Below, piece by piece: positions 8,718-17,114 of a stretch of DNA of 64,000 nucleotides. Position 1 is the stretch's first letter. Each line of letters begins with the position of its first letter. Both the position numbers and the translations under genes were made by a program. Under the pieces are notes generated by a model. It was not told the DNA's origin, did not search any database, and worked only from the letters and a program-made list of their open reading frames with translations. This stretch comes from Lacticaseibacillus suilingensis (GTDB lineage Bacteria > Bacillota > Bacilli > Lactobacillales > Lactobacillaceae), in assembly GCF_016861845.1 (NCBI RefSeq), contig NZ_BOLV01000006.1, positions 1-64,000 on the forward strand, given 5' to 3'.

Positions 8718-9374
8718 TCAGGTTGGCCGGGTCACTTCACCTGATCGCAATTCAAAGCGCCGATATGCCCAAAACATCAGCCCCACCAGCACGAGACAAA
8801 GCAAGGCTAGCAGCAAGATAATCATCCAAGGCTGGCCACTAGGAGTAGCTGGTCGGTATAAGAATTTGGCCAACACTCCGGCCGGCCTACCGCTGGGATA
8901 AGTCTCGGCGCTAATCATCCCGCCAACCAGTGCTAAAGGGACGATCAGCTTCAAGCTATTGTGATAGGCCCGCAGCAGGGCCCCCGCGAGCGTCACCGCC
9001 AGCGTGCCGAGCAACAGGTACCCGCCGCGCAGGTCGTAGGTGCCATAACGATCGATATAAAACATCACCGTGCGCGGCGCCGTCAAACTGGCCGTCAACC
9101 AAAGGACCGCAGTAAACCACAAGGCACTGCCAAGGGCGACGCTTAGTTCACCGCTGACCATATGCCGCCGATTCAACCCATATTGAACTCCAAGCCGCGC
9201 CGTATGTAACGGCGTCAAAATCGCGCTGAGCAAAATCAATAGCCAAGGAAAGGTATAAAACACCTGGGCGGTCTGACTGTTCGCAGACGCAAAACCGGCC
9301 ACACCAACGCCCATCAATAAATAGCGCGCTGCGCCATGTTTAAGTTGTATCAGTAACACCGACCGTAATTTCAT
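8718..9374 (-). CDS. ABC transporter permease-like membrane protein (third)
   Basis: This 218-aa protein is largely hydrophobic, with about six predicted membrane segments. It has the same opening plan as the two permeases before it: a short basic cytoplasmic start (MKLRSVLLIQLKHGAARYLL), then a motif like VQYGLNRRHM that matches FQYGAARQTL and FQNGISRRTM in its neighbours. The three are therefore paralogous channel subunits of one transporter of the GntR-linked Ytr type. The ATG follows AGGAGG by 6 nt. It is the last gene of the operon, 12 nt after the preceding one. The substrate is unknown; cell-envelope stress roles are known for Ytr systems. Confidence 0.75.
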   Translation of the reverse strand: MKLRSVLLIQLKHGAARYLLMGVGVAGFASANSQTAQVFYTFPWLLILLSAILTPLHTARLGVQYGLNRRHMVSGELSVALGSALWFTAVLWLTASLTAPRTVMFYIDRYGTYDLRGGYLLLGTLAVTLAGALLRAYHNSLKLIVPLALVGGMISAETYPSGRPAGVLAKFLYRPATPSGQPWMIILLLALLCLVLVGLMFWAYRRFELRSGEVTRPT

Positions 9375-9386
9375 GCTACTTTCCTC

Positions 9387-10091
9387 CTAGCGAGCCACCA
9401 CTTCACTGGTTCGCAAGCTACGCCACAAGCCCCAAATACCAACGGCCGCCACAAGCCCCAGCAGCCGAGCCAGATGCCATGGCGTGCCCCACAAGCATTG
9501 ACCCACTTGGTGCAACACCATGGCCACTGGCTTTGACAACATCACCGCCGCAATCAGCGCCACGATCACGATCACCACCACTGCTAGACCACTCATGACG
9601 ACTTTGAAGCGCCGCGCAGGCCGCAGTCTGAGCGTGACTAAAAACAGCCAACCCTCTAAGCTACACACCGCCATCACCAGTAGCCACAGCAAGCCCAACT
9701 GAAGTGGCCCAGGATTCAGACCTGGTAGCAGCGTCCATGCAAAGCCGACCACTGGCTGGCTGAGGGCTTCTGCCACTGACACCAGCGCTAGCGCCAGGCA
9801 GCCCACTAAGGCAAATGTAGCCAGCGTACTTTTCAGCAAAGTCTGGCGGGCAGCCCCATATTGAAAGGCAAAGCTTAGGCCATCGTTGATGGTGATCAAT
9901 GAAGCTCCCAGCAAGCCAAAAACCACGGCATACCCCATGAGCATGCTGAACATCACTTGCCAAAACGCGGGATCATCAGGATGCAGCAGTAGCACAATCA
10001 CCGCTGCCCCGATGGTGACAAAGCCAAAAATAGCGCCAAACATCAGCAAAGCCACGGGTGCTTGCAGTTTCAACAAAACTTTGAATTTCAT
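9387..10091 (-). CDS. ABC transporter permease-like membrane protein (second)
   Basis: The 234-aa protein begins MKFKVLLKLQAPVALLMFG and has about six hydrophobic segments, with the paralog motif FQYGAARQTLLKS near residue 85. A longer in-frame reading to 10409 is rejected, because that part overlaps the previous gene and reads as low-quality sequence. The ATG at 10091 follows GGAGG by 5 nt and overlaps the stop of the preceding permease gene (ATGA). It probably forms a membrane channel with its paralogs, driven by the ATPase encoded at 10736-11602. Confidence 0.75.
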   Translation of the reverse strand: MKFKVLLKLQAPVALLMFGAIFGFVTIGAAVIVLLLHPDDPAFWQVMFSMLMGYAVVFGLLGASLITINDGLSFAFQYGAARQTLLKSTLATFALVGCLALALVSVAEALSQPVVGFAWTLLPGLNPGPLQLGLLWLLVMAVCSLEGWLFLVTLRLRPARRFKVVMSGLAVVVIVIVALIAAVMLSKPVAMVLHQVGQCLWGTPWHLARLLGLVAAVGIWGLWRSLRTSEVVAR

Positions 10092-10746
10092 TGACCCACC
10101 TCCGGCAACAGCGGCGCTTCCAACCGCCGGTAAATCAGCCGGGTTGCCAATGCCCCAACCCCACTCACCACCAGTAAACCTAACGCCAGTGGCCACTGCT
10201 GGCTCCAAGTCCACCACAGCGCATGGAGTACCGGCGTCGTAGGGGCCTGACTGACGATTTGCGGCAGCGCGCCGCAAATCGTCAGGAGCAAAAACGCCGG
10301 TCCCAGCACCGCCCAGCCAAAGCGGCGATTTAAATTCCCGGCCCCAATCGCGAGCCCGCCCAATTGGCACACCACGAGCTGCAACCACATCACAATGGCA
10401 GTTAACCAACCCCCGGCCACGACTGGCTGCCCAGCCAAGTGAAGCAGCGCTAGCACTAGCCAGCTACCGCAGCTGCCAATCGTGGCTAAGATCAACATCA
10501 CGACCATGCAACCCGCCACATGGTGCGCCGACTGATACCATTTTGAAAAGCAAAACCAGCGGTCCAGTCGATAGCAAACAAACCGCCGAAAAACGCCACA
10601 AACCATAATAAGTACCGCCCGGGCACCACCTCGCTACCCATGCCCAGTCCCAGCACCAGCGCCCCAATCCCGGCAAAGAGCATGCCGCCACCTAGAATTT
10701 TGCCCAGCTGAGTTAAGCTTAGCCCCAGCAATTGTTTAAACCGCAT
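10088..10746 (-). pseudogene. Frameshifted ABC permease (first of three)
   Basis: Two overlapping frames together make one permease of about 220 aa, the size of its 218- and 234-aa paralogs. The first frame starts at 10746 (MRFKQLLGLSLTQLGKILGG), carries FAFQNGISRRTMWRVA, and stops at 10498. The second continues as MVVMLILATIG from 10507 to 10088, with the remaining membrane segments. A one-base loss near 10498-10510 explains the break. I see no slippery heptamer, so programmed frameshifting is unlikely. It could be a true mutation or an assembly error. An ATG at 10507 overlapping the stop could allow the second half to be made separately by reinitiation. Confidence 0.8.
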
Positions 10747-11602
10747 CGCTCTCATCCTCTCGCGTCAAGGCAATGAACAATTGCTGCAAATTAAGGGCCG
10801 TCACTTGCACCGCCGCCGGGGCCGGCGTGGCAGGCACATTCATCGTATAAGCAGTGGTCAGTTGACCCATCGTTGTTTGCGACAGAATTGGGGTCTCGGC
10901 TAAGTAAGTCGCCACTGCTTGGTGGGGGCCGCTAACGGCGCGGCCGCGCGCTTGCAGCGTTTCTGCCGCCTCGTCGATGGTGACGACGCCATGGGCAAGC
11001 ACGAAGACGTGATCCACCAAGGTCGCAATTTCTTCAATTAAATGGGTGGCAATCACAAAAGTCCGCGGCCGCTGGGCGTACGTCGCGAGCAATTCCTGAT
11101 AGAACTGTTCCCGATTCGGCGCATCCAGCCCTAACACCGGTTCGTCCAACAAAATAAAATCACACGGCACACACAGCGCAATGATCAACTTCACGATGGT
11201 TTTAAAGCCAGTGGACAGCTGCCGCAACTGCCGGGTCTGGTCCACGTGAAAAGCCTTCACCAGATGGGCGGCTAAAGCTTCATCAAAGCCGCCAAACATC
11301 AGCTTGGCAGTATGAAAGTGCCAGCTGACAGTTTTGTCGATCGGATACAGCGGCGAATCATTCATCAGATAAACCCGGTTCTGAATGGTTTCGTTGTCCA
11401 CCACGGACTGGCCATCCATCGTGATGCTGCCACTGGTGGCCAAGGTGCGATTGTTGATCATCCGCAGCAGCGTACTTTTCCCCACGCCATTGCGCCCCAG
11501 CAACGCATAGATGTGCTCGGCCGCCAGGTTCAGGTCGACGCCTTTGAGCACCTGCTTGGCACCGTAACGCTTAGTCACCTGTTTAATCGTAATTTCACTC
11601 AT
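10736..11602 (-). CDS. ABC transporter ATP-binding protein, Ytr-like
   Basis: The 289-aa ATPase has Walker A GRNGVGKST at about 36-44, a signature-like LSTGFK, Walker B FILLDEPVLGLD and switch histidine IATHLIEEI. The C-terminal 70 residues extend beyond the minimal cassette. It starts at the ATG at 11602, overlapping the end of the GntR gene and 8 nt after GAGGG; longer in-frame starts lie inside the GntR gene. Gene order GntR-ATPase-permeases matches the YtrABCD type of the Bacillota, induced by some wall-active agents. It powers the three permeases that follow. The substrate is not evident. Confidence 0.88.
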   Translation of the reverse strand: MSEITIKQVTKRYGAKQVLKGVDLNLAAEHIYALLGRNGVGKSTLLRMINNRTLATSGSITMDGQSVVDNETIQNRVYLMNDSPLYPIDKTVSWHFHTAKLMFGGFDEALAAHLVKAFHVDQTRQLRQLSTGFKTIVKLIIALCVPCDFILLDEPVLGLDAPNREQFYQELLATYAQRPRTFVIATHLIEEIATLVDHVFVLAHGVVTIDEAAETLQARGRAVSGPHQAVATYLAETPILSQTTMGQLTTAYTMNVPATPAPAAVQVTALNLQQLFIALTREDESDAV

Positions 11603-11966
11603 GCCCATACCCTCTTTCAATGGCGGCGAGCAGATCCGCCTTGCTGACCCCAAGTTCCTTAGCGGTTTGCACCAGCGCCGCCACTTGCTCCGAATAAAAT
11701 GCGCTTTGACGCTGCGCTTTCAGCTTAGCCTGAGCGCCAGTCGTCACAAACATCCCGAGTCCGCGCCGCTTCTCAATTAAGCCGGCCGCGACCAGTTGGT
11801 TCATCCCCTTCAGCACCGTGGCTGGGTTTAACTGATATTGCCGTGAAACTTCGGTCGTGGAGGGGATTTGGTCGCCTTCTGGAAACGCCCCGCTGAGAAT
11901 GCCAGCCGTGAACGCATCGGCGACTTGTTGATACAGTGGAATCACACTATTCGCATCAAAATGCAT
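11595..11966 (-). CDS. GntR-family regulator, YtrA type
   Basis: The 123-aa protein has an N-terminal winged helix of the GntR family (VIPLYQQVADAFTAGI, then IPSTTEVSRQYQLNPATVLK) and only a short helical tail. This is the YtrA subfamily, in which the tail dimerises and no ligand domain exists. Such genes usually repress their own ABC operon. The ATG follows AAGGAAGG by 6 nt. A perfect 8-bp inverted repeat lies 29-52 nt upstream of the start and is the likely operator. Its stop overlaps the ATPase start. Confidence 0.9.
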   Translation of the reverse strand: MHFDANSVIPLYQQVADAFTAGILSGAFPEGDQIPSTTEVSRQYQLNPATVLKGMNQLVAAGLIEKRRGLGMFVTTGAQAKLKAQRQSAFYSEQVAALVQTAKELGVSKADLLAAIERGYGHE

Positions 11967-11994
11967 TAGCGGCCTTCCTTTCTCTTGGTTAATT

Positions 11995-12018
11995 GGTTAG
12001 TTATATGAGCAACTAACC
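11995..12018. promoter_or_regulatory. Inverted-repeat operator before the GntR operon
   Basis: GGTTAGTT and AACTAACC are perfectly complementary and separated by 8 nt. The site lies just upstream of the GntR gene start. YtrA-type regulators bind such spaced palindromes, so autorepression is the simplest reading. Confidence 0.65.
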
Positions 12019-12024
12019 TACGGC

Positions 12025-12053
12025 ATAAAAATACACCGCCATGAATGCGGTGT
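12025..12053 (-). terminator. Terminator after the 12060-12725 gene
   Basis: On the minus strand ACACCGC and GCGGTGT pair around 7 nt, followed by ATTTTTAT. Confidence 0.75.
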
Positions 12054-12059
12054 CAATCT

Positions 12060-12725
12060 TTATTTCGTCGTTAATTTAGTAAAGGTGAACGGCTGCAGCC
12101 ACTTGTGATCACGGTTAAGCATGACATACGCCCAAACGGCCAGCACCAAGGCACCAAACACATCGGCGAACAAATCGCCCATCGTGTCCATCAGGGCCGC
12201 GCGCCCGACCAGCGGCACACCGTTAGCCAAAAAGCGCTGCATGTTCATGCCCAGCAAACCATCAAAGGTGAACTCATAAAACTCCCAGAACACGCCGATG
12301 GTGGTCCCAAAGCAAAACGCAAAGCCTGAGATCAGTAGCGGATCAATCTCTGCCCGCTTGGCAACCGGAGTGCGCGCGCTGTACAGCGCCAAGCCTAAAC
12401 CGGCGAGCAGTGAAGCAGAGAAGAGATGTAAGAACTTATCCCAGTACGGAATATTGTAGAACTGCATCCCGGTACCCAGCAGCACCGAACCGAGAATAAA
12501 GCATTCGTAAATGACCTTCAGTACCAGTGGAAAGCGAAATTTAAAGCCGTGCTCAATGATCAGCGGCAAAAACGCCAGCAAGACACCTGCGGCCACCTGG
12601 GCCAGCAAGCCCTTTTGACCAGGGTAAATGGGATGCCCTGCCAGCAACGCCGGCAAACAGACGACATAGTAGCCCACCGCCCCTAGCAGATTCAGGCCAT
12701 ATAATCCTTTCAATAAACGCTGCAT
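12060..12725 (-). CDS. Conserved membrane protein, possibly YjdF/DUF2238-like
   Basis: The 221-aa protein has about six membrane segments. Conserved-looking polar positions sit in the membrane: YWDKFLHLFSA, VFWEFYEFTFD and DTMGDLFADVFGALV. This pattern of Asp/His/Glu in helices resembles the YjdF/DUF2238 membrane family, but the match is from memory and uncertain. The start is the ATG at 12725, preceded by AAGGAG with a rather long spacing; upstream in-frame codons run into a terminator hairpin. The gene stands alone. Its leader may be attenuated by the hairpin at 12800-12824. Confidence 0.65.
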   Translation of the reverse strand: MQRLLKGLYGLNLLGAVGYYVVCLPALLAGHPIYPGQKGLLAQVAAGVLLAFLPLIIEHGFKFRFPLVLKVIYECFILGSVLLGTGMQFYNIPYWDKFLHLFSASLLAGLGLALYSARTPVAKRAEIDPLLISGFAFCFGTTIGVFWEFYEFTFDGLLGMNMQRFLANGVPLVGRAALMDTMGDLFADVFGALVLAVWAYVMLNRDHKWLQPFTFTKLTTK

Positions 12726-13083
12726 ATCAGCCCACTCCTTTTCTTCTAGTGTACAGACCCCGCCCCTGCGCTGCAAATCGCGCTGCCTCATTCGAGGGCA
12801 AAAAAAAACCACCATCGCTGGTGGAAAAGTTTGGGGGAACTTTTTTGGGAGTGTAAGTTAGTGTGTAAGCATAAGGCTGATTTCCTGTTGCCTTACGATG
12901 ATTTAATCATATAACTTATTCGCGAAATTTGAGTTCAGTTTTCGTAAAAATAATTTATTTAATGCACCAAGTCAATATCCACTGCCGGCATTGTTGGGTT
13001 ATAGCACCTTGATTGCGGATTTGATGGTTAGCTCAGCCTAATATATCTTTTAAGATTTTGACAATTAGTTTGTGCACAATCAA
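12726..13083 (-). ncRNA. Candidate small RNA or attenuated leader
   Basis: This 358-nt gap has no gene but has transcription signals on the minus strand. TTGACT (12970-12975) and TATTTT (12947-12952) are spaced 17 nt. About 140 nt later comes the strong terminator at 12800-12824. In between is a hairpin with TAAGGC/GCCTTA. The product could be a free RNA of about 140 nt, or the leader of the membrane protein gene that starts at 12725. The region is unusually AT-rich for this genome. Confidence 0.35.
12800..12824 (-). terminator. Terminator or attenuator upstream of 12725
   Basis: On the minus strand CCACC and GGTGG pair (AGCGAT between) and are followed by eight T. It lies upstream of, not after, the nearest minus-strand gene, so it either ends a small RNA or attenuates the leader. 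Confidence 0.7.
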
Positions 13084-13497
13084 TCAAGCTTCAGCCTCAC
13101 CTGTTATTTTTGTCATGCCCAGCTCAATCAACCAAGCCACCAAGGTCCCTACCGCAGCCAGCAGCCAAATTAAGCTGGCCGTTAACTGCAGTTGAAACCC
13201 CCAGGCCACCACCGCATACACCGCCGCGTTCAGACCAAGATCAAGCCCTAGCATCACCAGCTGCTGCCGCCCCCAGGTGGGCTGGATCCGCATCAAGGCC
13301 TTGCTAAAACCATCGGTGAACAAGCCGAGCCCAAAAGCGGCGCCATTCGCCACCACCATGTACCAAAAGGCCGCTCGCCAGGCATAGCCCAGCCAACTTA
13401 ACACACCTAACTGCACGGCAATCATGGCACCAAGCGGCACCATGCCAATCATCAATAAGGCTAAGACGGCGCTGAGCCCCACCACCACCTGCTTCAT
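13084..13497 (-). CDS. Small membrane protein coupled to the MutS-like gene
   Basis: The 137-aa protein has four hydrophobic segments (from VVVGLSAVLALLMIG, WRAAFWYMVVANGAAFG, LVMLGLDLGLNAAVYAVVAW and LIWLLAAVGTLVAWLIE) and a short polar C-terminus. I do not recognise a family. Its ATG at 13497 overlaps the stop of the MutS-like gene (AAATGA), so the two are made together, and a shared place in the membrane is likely. Nothing in the sequence gives an enzymatic role. Confidence 0.65.
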   Translation of the reverse strand: MKQVVVGLSAVLALLMIGMVPLGAMIAVQLGVLSWLGYAWRAAFWYMVVANGAAFGLGLFTDGFSKALMRIQPTWGRQQLVMLGLDLGLNAAVYAVVAWGFQLQLTASLIWLLAAVGTLVAWLIELGMTKITGEAEA

Positions 13498-15152
13498 TTG
13501 CTCTGCTCCACTTGTGGCCAAGTACGGGTCTGCTCAAACGCTGCCACCAAATCATGCGCGGTTTGAATAATCGGCTGGGGATAAGCCATGGTCGACAGCA
13601 GCGCGATTGCGTTATGCGAGGTTGCCGGCCCTTGATGCAACTGATAGTCGAAGGTCACACCACTGGCCGTCACCGTTTCTTGGAAATGCCAGTTAATCAC
13701 CAAGGCTTTCAAGATCTCGGTCAGTTCACTGTCATGTGTCGCCACCATCACCCGCGCCTTGGTGCGACTGAGCCATTGCACGACACTGGCAGAAGCAGCA
13801 ATGCGTTCAATGGTGTTGGTCCCTTTCAGAATTTCATCGATAAACCCGTACACGCGCTGACCTTGCGCGGCAAGTTTCAGCACGCGCTGAATGGCTTTGA
13901 TTTCGGCGATGAAGTAGCTATCACCCGCTGTGATGTCATCTTGCACTGCCATGGCGGTCACCACATGCCCTGGGGCCAAGGCAAAACTGCTGGCCGTGGC
14001 AGTGTTGATGGTTTGCGCCAGCACACAGTTGATGGCCACACTCTTGACGTAAGTGGACTTCCCTGAAGCGTTACTGCCGGTGATCAACGCGGTTTGACGC
14101 CAGTCCAGGTCATTGGCCACTGGCTTTTTCAGTAGGGGATGCACCAGGCCTTGCGCTTCAACCGCATCCGCCGTAAAAGTCGGCTGGCAGGCCACCGGAC
14201 TGGCTTGGCGGAAGTTGGCAATGGCAATCGCCACCTCCAACTGCCCCAGCTCCTGCCACAACGTCAGCGCCGCTTGCCGCTGCGCGGTCAACGTCTGCAG
14301 CACCGAGTTATAGGCGATAAACGGCAACATAAAACAAATGCCCAGATAATCCATCACCACTTCCAATTCCGTGCCGGTGTGGGTACGAAACACAAACGCA
14401 TGCCGCGTGATCTGCTTGAGCGGGGCATAGGCCGCTTTCAAAGCAGCTTGCCGCGGGGTGTTAATGCCACTGAGCTGGTGGGCCGCAGCGATGGTTTGCA
14501 CAAGATAGCGCATGGCGTTGAGTTCAAGCTCCAGCGCGTTGCGGCGCAACTGATAGTACACCAAGTTAAACAGCAAACTGGCAATCATCAGCAACACCCC
14601 AGCCAGCGGCACCACAAAAATCAGGGCGACGCCAACCAGCGGTAATAAGCCCAGCACCCGAAATTGCCAGCTGCCCGGTAGCACATGGTGATCGGCATTC
14701 AACAAGTACTGCTGCGACTGGTTGTGATCGACCTTACCGAGATGCGCAAAAGCGGTGCGCACCGCCATGCGCGCTGGTTGATTCTGGGCAAAAAAGGCAA
14801 TCAGCTTTTCATCGGTTGCTGGTTGGCCAAAATAAAACCCGCGCATTTGTGCGTATAAAGCCTCTGCCCCCACACTTGATTCGGTCAGATTCACGCGCTG
14901 AAACACCTGCATCAAATTGAGATCATGCCAGGTCAAATCATCAATCGTGCTGCCTCGGGGATGGAGCTGGCGCTGCGCCGCATAGGCTTCTTGCAAACTG
15001 GCCTCACTGTCCTGCCGCGTGCGGCCTGGCAGCTGGCCCCACGACATCAACAGCCGCGTTTGCAACTGCTGGCGCGCTCGCCAGGCACTCAGCAACATGC
15101 CGCCAAATAACAGGGCCACTAAGCCCAATAGCCACCACCAAGTATTGTCCAT
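13494..15152 (-). CDS. Membrane-anchored MutS-family ATPase
   Basis: The 552-aa protein ends in a MutS ATPase domain: Walker A GSNASGKST at 359-367, a Walker B-like FIDEILKGTN, and ATHDSEL. Unlike mismatch repair MutS it lacks the N-terminal mismatch-binding domains. Instead it has hydrophobic segments near 5-24, 165-200 and 265-285, so it should sit in the membrane with the ATPase inside. The ATG at 15152 follows GTGAGG; a start at 15233 is not supported. Such proteins are annotated in lactobacilli as MutS-related, with no agreed role. It is coupled to the membrane protein gene at 13084-13497. Confidence 0.8.
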   Translation of the reverse strand: MDNTWWWLLGLVALLFGGMLLSAWRARQQLQTRLLMSWGQLPGRTRQDSEASLQEAYAAQRQLHPRGSTIDDLTWHDLNLMQVFQRVNLTESSVGAEALYAQMRGFYFGQPATDEKLIAFFAQNQPARMAVRTAFAHLGKVDHNQSQQYLLNADHHVLPGSWQFRVLGLLPLVGVALIFVVPLAGVLLMIASLLFNLVYYQLRRNALELELNAMRYLVQTIAAAHQLSGINTPRQAALKAAYAPLKQITRHAFVFRTHTGTELEVVMDYLGICFMLPFIAYNSVLQTLTAQRQAALTLWQELGQLEVAIAIANFRQASPVACQPTFTADAVEAQGLVHPLLKKPVANDLDWRQTALITGSNASGKSTYVKSVAINCVLAQTINTATASSFALAPGHVVTAMAVQDDITAGDSYFIAEIKAIQRVLKLAAQGQRVYGFIDEILKGTNTIERIAASASVVQWLSRTKARVMVATHDSELTEILKALVINWHFQETVTASGVTFDYQLHQGPATSHNAIALLSTMAYPQPIIQTAHDLVAAFEQTRTWPQVEQSK

Positions 15153-15242
15153 TCGCCCAGCCTCACTTTGTCTTATTGCACTCAGAATAGCACTGGCGTA
15201 CGGTCTGTCAATTTTAGGCGCGAAGAAAAGCAAAAATACCCC

Positions 15243-15271
15243 TTGACCTGTAACGCGTTACATCTTTTATC
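15243..15271 (+). promoter_or_regulatory. Promoter with embedded palindromic operator
   Basis: TTGACC (15243-15248) and TTTTAT (15265-15270) are spaced 16 nt; TTTATC would give 17. Between them lies the perfect 14-bp palindrome TGTAACGCGTTACA (15249-15262). This is the size and symmetry of a LacI-family operator, and a LacI-type gene is second in the operon, so steric autorepression is likely. Confidence 0.75.
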
Positions 15272-15303
15272 CTAAGGACGATTACAATAAAGGAGTGTCA
15301 ATC

Positions 15304-16131
15304 ATGATCAAACATCTATTTTCTGACATGGACGGAACCCTGCTCAATCCCGCGGGGCAGGTGACCGCTGCGACTGCCGCAGCGCTGAAAGCCGCGAATC
15401 TGCCACTTACCCTAGTGTCCGCCCGGGCGCCGATGGAAATGCTGGCCACGATTGAAGCCCTCAAGTTGACAGGACCGCAAATCGGCTTCAATGGCGGTTT
15501 AATCTTCAAAGCAGCCCCAAGCGGCTGGACCACCATCAGTGCGCGCACCATCCCCTTACCCACGGCCAGACAGTTACTCTTGACGCTGGCGGAACAGGTG
15601 CCTGCTTTGAGCATCAGCTTCTATGACCAAAACCGCTGGTATGCCCCACGTCAGGATGAAGGGATTCGGTTTGAAGCCCGTTTAACCGGCCAGACGCCTG
15701 TCATCGCCCCACTCACAACGCTATTGGCCCAGCCAGCTTTGCAGGTGTTTAAAATCATGCTGATTGCCTTTGACAAGCAGGTAATGCACCAAGCCCAAAC
15801 TGTCGTAAAGGCCTTGGCTTTGCCCAATATCAAACCGCAACAATCTGGCGCTGCTTACCTGGAAATCACCAGTGACGAAGCCTTAAAATCTCGGGGTATT
15901 GCCTATCTGATGAACCAATTAAATCTTACTCAGGCTGAGGTGGCAGGCTTTGGTGATGGCCATAACGATTTGCCTATGCTTAACATGATGGGCCTGCCAG
16001 TGGTGATGGCCAATGCCGCGCCAGCGGTGAAAGCAGTCGCCGCCTACCTCACGAAATCAAATGCAGAGGATGGCGTCGCTTATGCCTTACAACATTGCGC
16101 CGATCTTAGACCAAGGAGGAAAGAAGCATGA
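15304..16131 (+). CDS. HAD-superfamily (Cof-type) phosphatase
   Basis: The 275-aa protein has all four HAD motifs: DMDGTLL near the start (nucleophile Asp), a Ser/Thr motif at LTLVSARAP, a later lysine, and the FGDGHNDLPML metal-binding block near residue 215. The large middle cap makes it Cof/YkrA-like (class IIB), a group that dephosphorylates sugar phosphates and other small metabolites. The ATG at 15304 follows AAAGGAG by 9 nt; the GTG at 15295 overlaps that site. Its stop overlaps the LacI gene start, so the regulator probably responds to a substrate of this enzyme. Confidence 0.88.
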   Translation: MIKHLFSDMDGTLLNPAGQVTAATAAALKAANLPLTLVSARAPMEMLATIEALKLTGPQIGFNGGLIFKAAPSGWTTISARTIPLPTARQLLLTLAEQVPALSISFYDQNRWYAPRQDEGIRFEARLTGQTPVIAPLTTLLAQPALQVFKIMLIAFDKQVMHQAQTVVKALALPNIKPQQSGAAYLEITSDEALKSRGIAYLMNQLNLTQAEVAGFGDGHNDLPMLNMMGLPVVMANAAPAVKAVAAYLTKSNAEDGVAYALQHCADLRPRRKEA

Positions 16132-17090
16132 CCACCATTCGGGATATTTCGAAGCTGACAGGCTACTCGATTGCGACCATCTCCCGCTACCTTAACCAAA
16201 GCGGCTATGTATCTCAGACTGCCCGTGAAAAAATCAGCCAGGTGATTAAGGCGACTCACTACAGTCCGAATGTGATTGCGCGTGATTTAAGCACGGGCAA
16301 GACCAACACCATTGGGGTCGTGTTACCGCATGCGAAACACCCGTATTTCACGCAACTTTTACAAGGCATTCTCGCTGGCGCTTTTGCCAGCGATTATCGG
16401 GTCACTTTACTCCCTTCAGAATATGATCCGTCAATGGAAGAAGCGTACCTCGAACTTTTGCGGCGCAAGCTCTTTGACGGTTTGATTTTTACGTCTCACG
16501 GCATCGCCCTCACTAAACTTGCGAGTTACTTAGAATATGGGCCCATCGTCATTTGTGAAGATCCTGGTGCCATTGCGATTCCGGCCGTTTTTTCACATCG
16601 GGAAAGTGGCTATGCTGAGGCCTTCACCTGGTTGCATCAACAACATATTCAGCACATCGCCTTTCTCTTCAGTCGACCAGTCGCGCAAAGTGCCACCAGC
16701 GCCGTAACCATGCGGGTATTTGAACAAATCTACGCCACTAAGCCGGATCCTAACGCTGTCATCACGGATGTCACCACTTATGCTGATGGTTACCGCGCCG
16801 CCGCCACTCTGGTGCAGCGTCAACTACCACTGGAGTACATTTTTACTAATGGCGATGATGTCGCAGCTGGGGTGCGCCAGTATTACCTGGATCATCACCT
16901 GACCATGCCACCATTAATTGGTCAAGAAAATCAATTATCTGGCTTCTTATTAGACATGCCCACCATCGACCATCACTTTTCTAGTATCGGCCAAAGTGCT
17001 TTCAGTCTAGTGACCTCAGCGCCCAAACCCAAGACGCGGATTGCCATTCCTTCCCACTTTTTAGTTAACCGCGTTGAGTTTTCTTCTTAA
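16128..17090 (+). CDS. LacI/GalR-family transcriptional regulator
   Basis: The 320-aa protein has an N-terminal LacI helix-turn-helix (TIRDISKLTGYSIATISRYL) and hinge (YSPNVIARDLSTGKTNTIGV), then a sugar-binding-type core. The core is divergent and shorter than usual near the end. Its effector cannot be read. The ATG overlaps the stop of the HAD gene and follows AAGGAGG. The palindrome in the operon promoter is its probable binding site. A strong terminator follows. Confidence 0.92.
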   Translation: MTTIRDISKLTGYSIATISRYLNQSGYVSQTAREKISQVIKATHYSPNVIARDLSTGKTNTIGVVLPHAKHPYFTQLLQGILAGAFASDYRVTLLPSEYDPSMEEAYLELLRRKLFDGLIFTSHGIALTKLASYLEYGPIVICEDPGAIAIPAVFSHRESGYAEAFTWLHQQHIQHIAFLFSRPVAQSATSAVTMRVFEQIYATKPDPNAVITDVTTYADGYRAAATLVQRQLPLEYIFTNGDDVAAGVRQYYLDHHLTMPPLIGQENQLSGFLLDMPTIDHHFSSIGQSAFSLVTSAPKPKTRIAIPSHFLVNRVEFSS

Positions 17091-17114
17091 CCCATTATTT
17101 GCGCTCCTCATACC

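Noticed and set aside
10092-10409. N-terminal extension of the second permease
   Set aside because: The extension overlaps the first permease in another frame and lacks a start signal; ATG 10091 has GGAGG and an ATGA overlap.
10498-10510. Programmed -1 frameshift in the first permease
   Set aside because: No X-XXY-YYZ slippery heptamer and no strong downstream structure at the overlap; mutation or sequencing error is simpler.
15249-15262. Catabolite response element (cre)
   Set aside because: Length and symmetry fit, but the two central bases are GC rather than the CG of the cre consensus.
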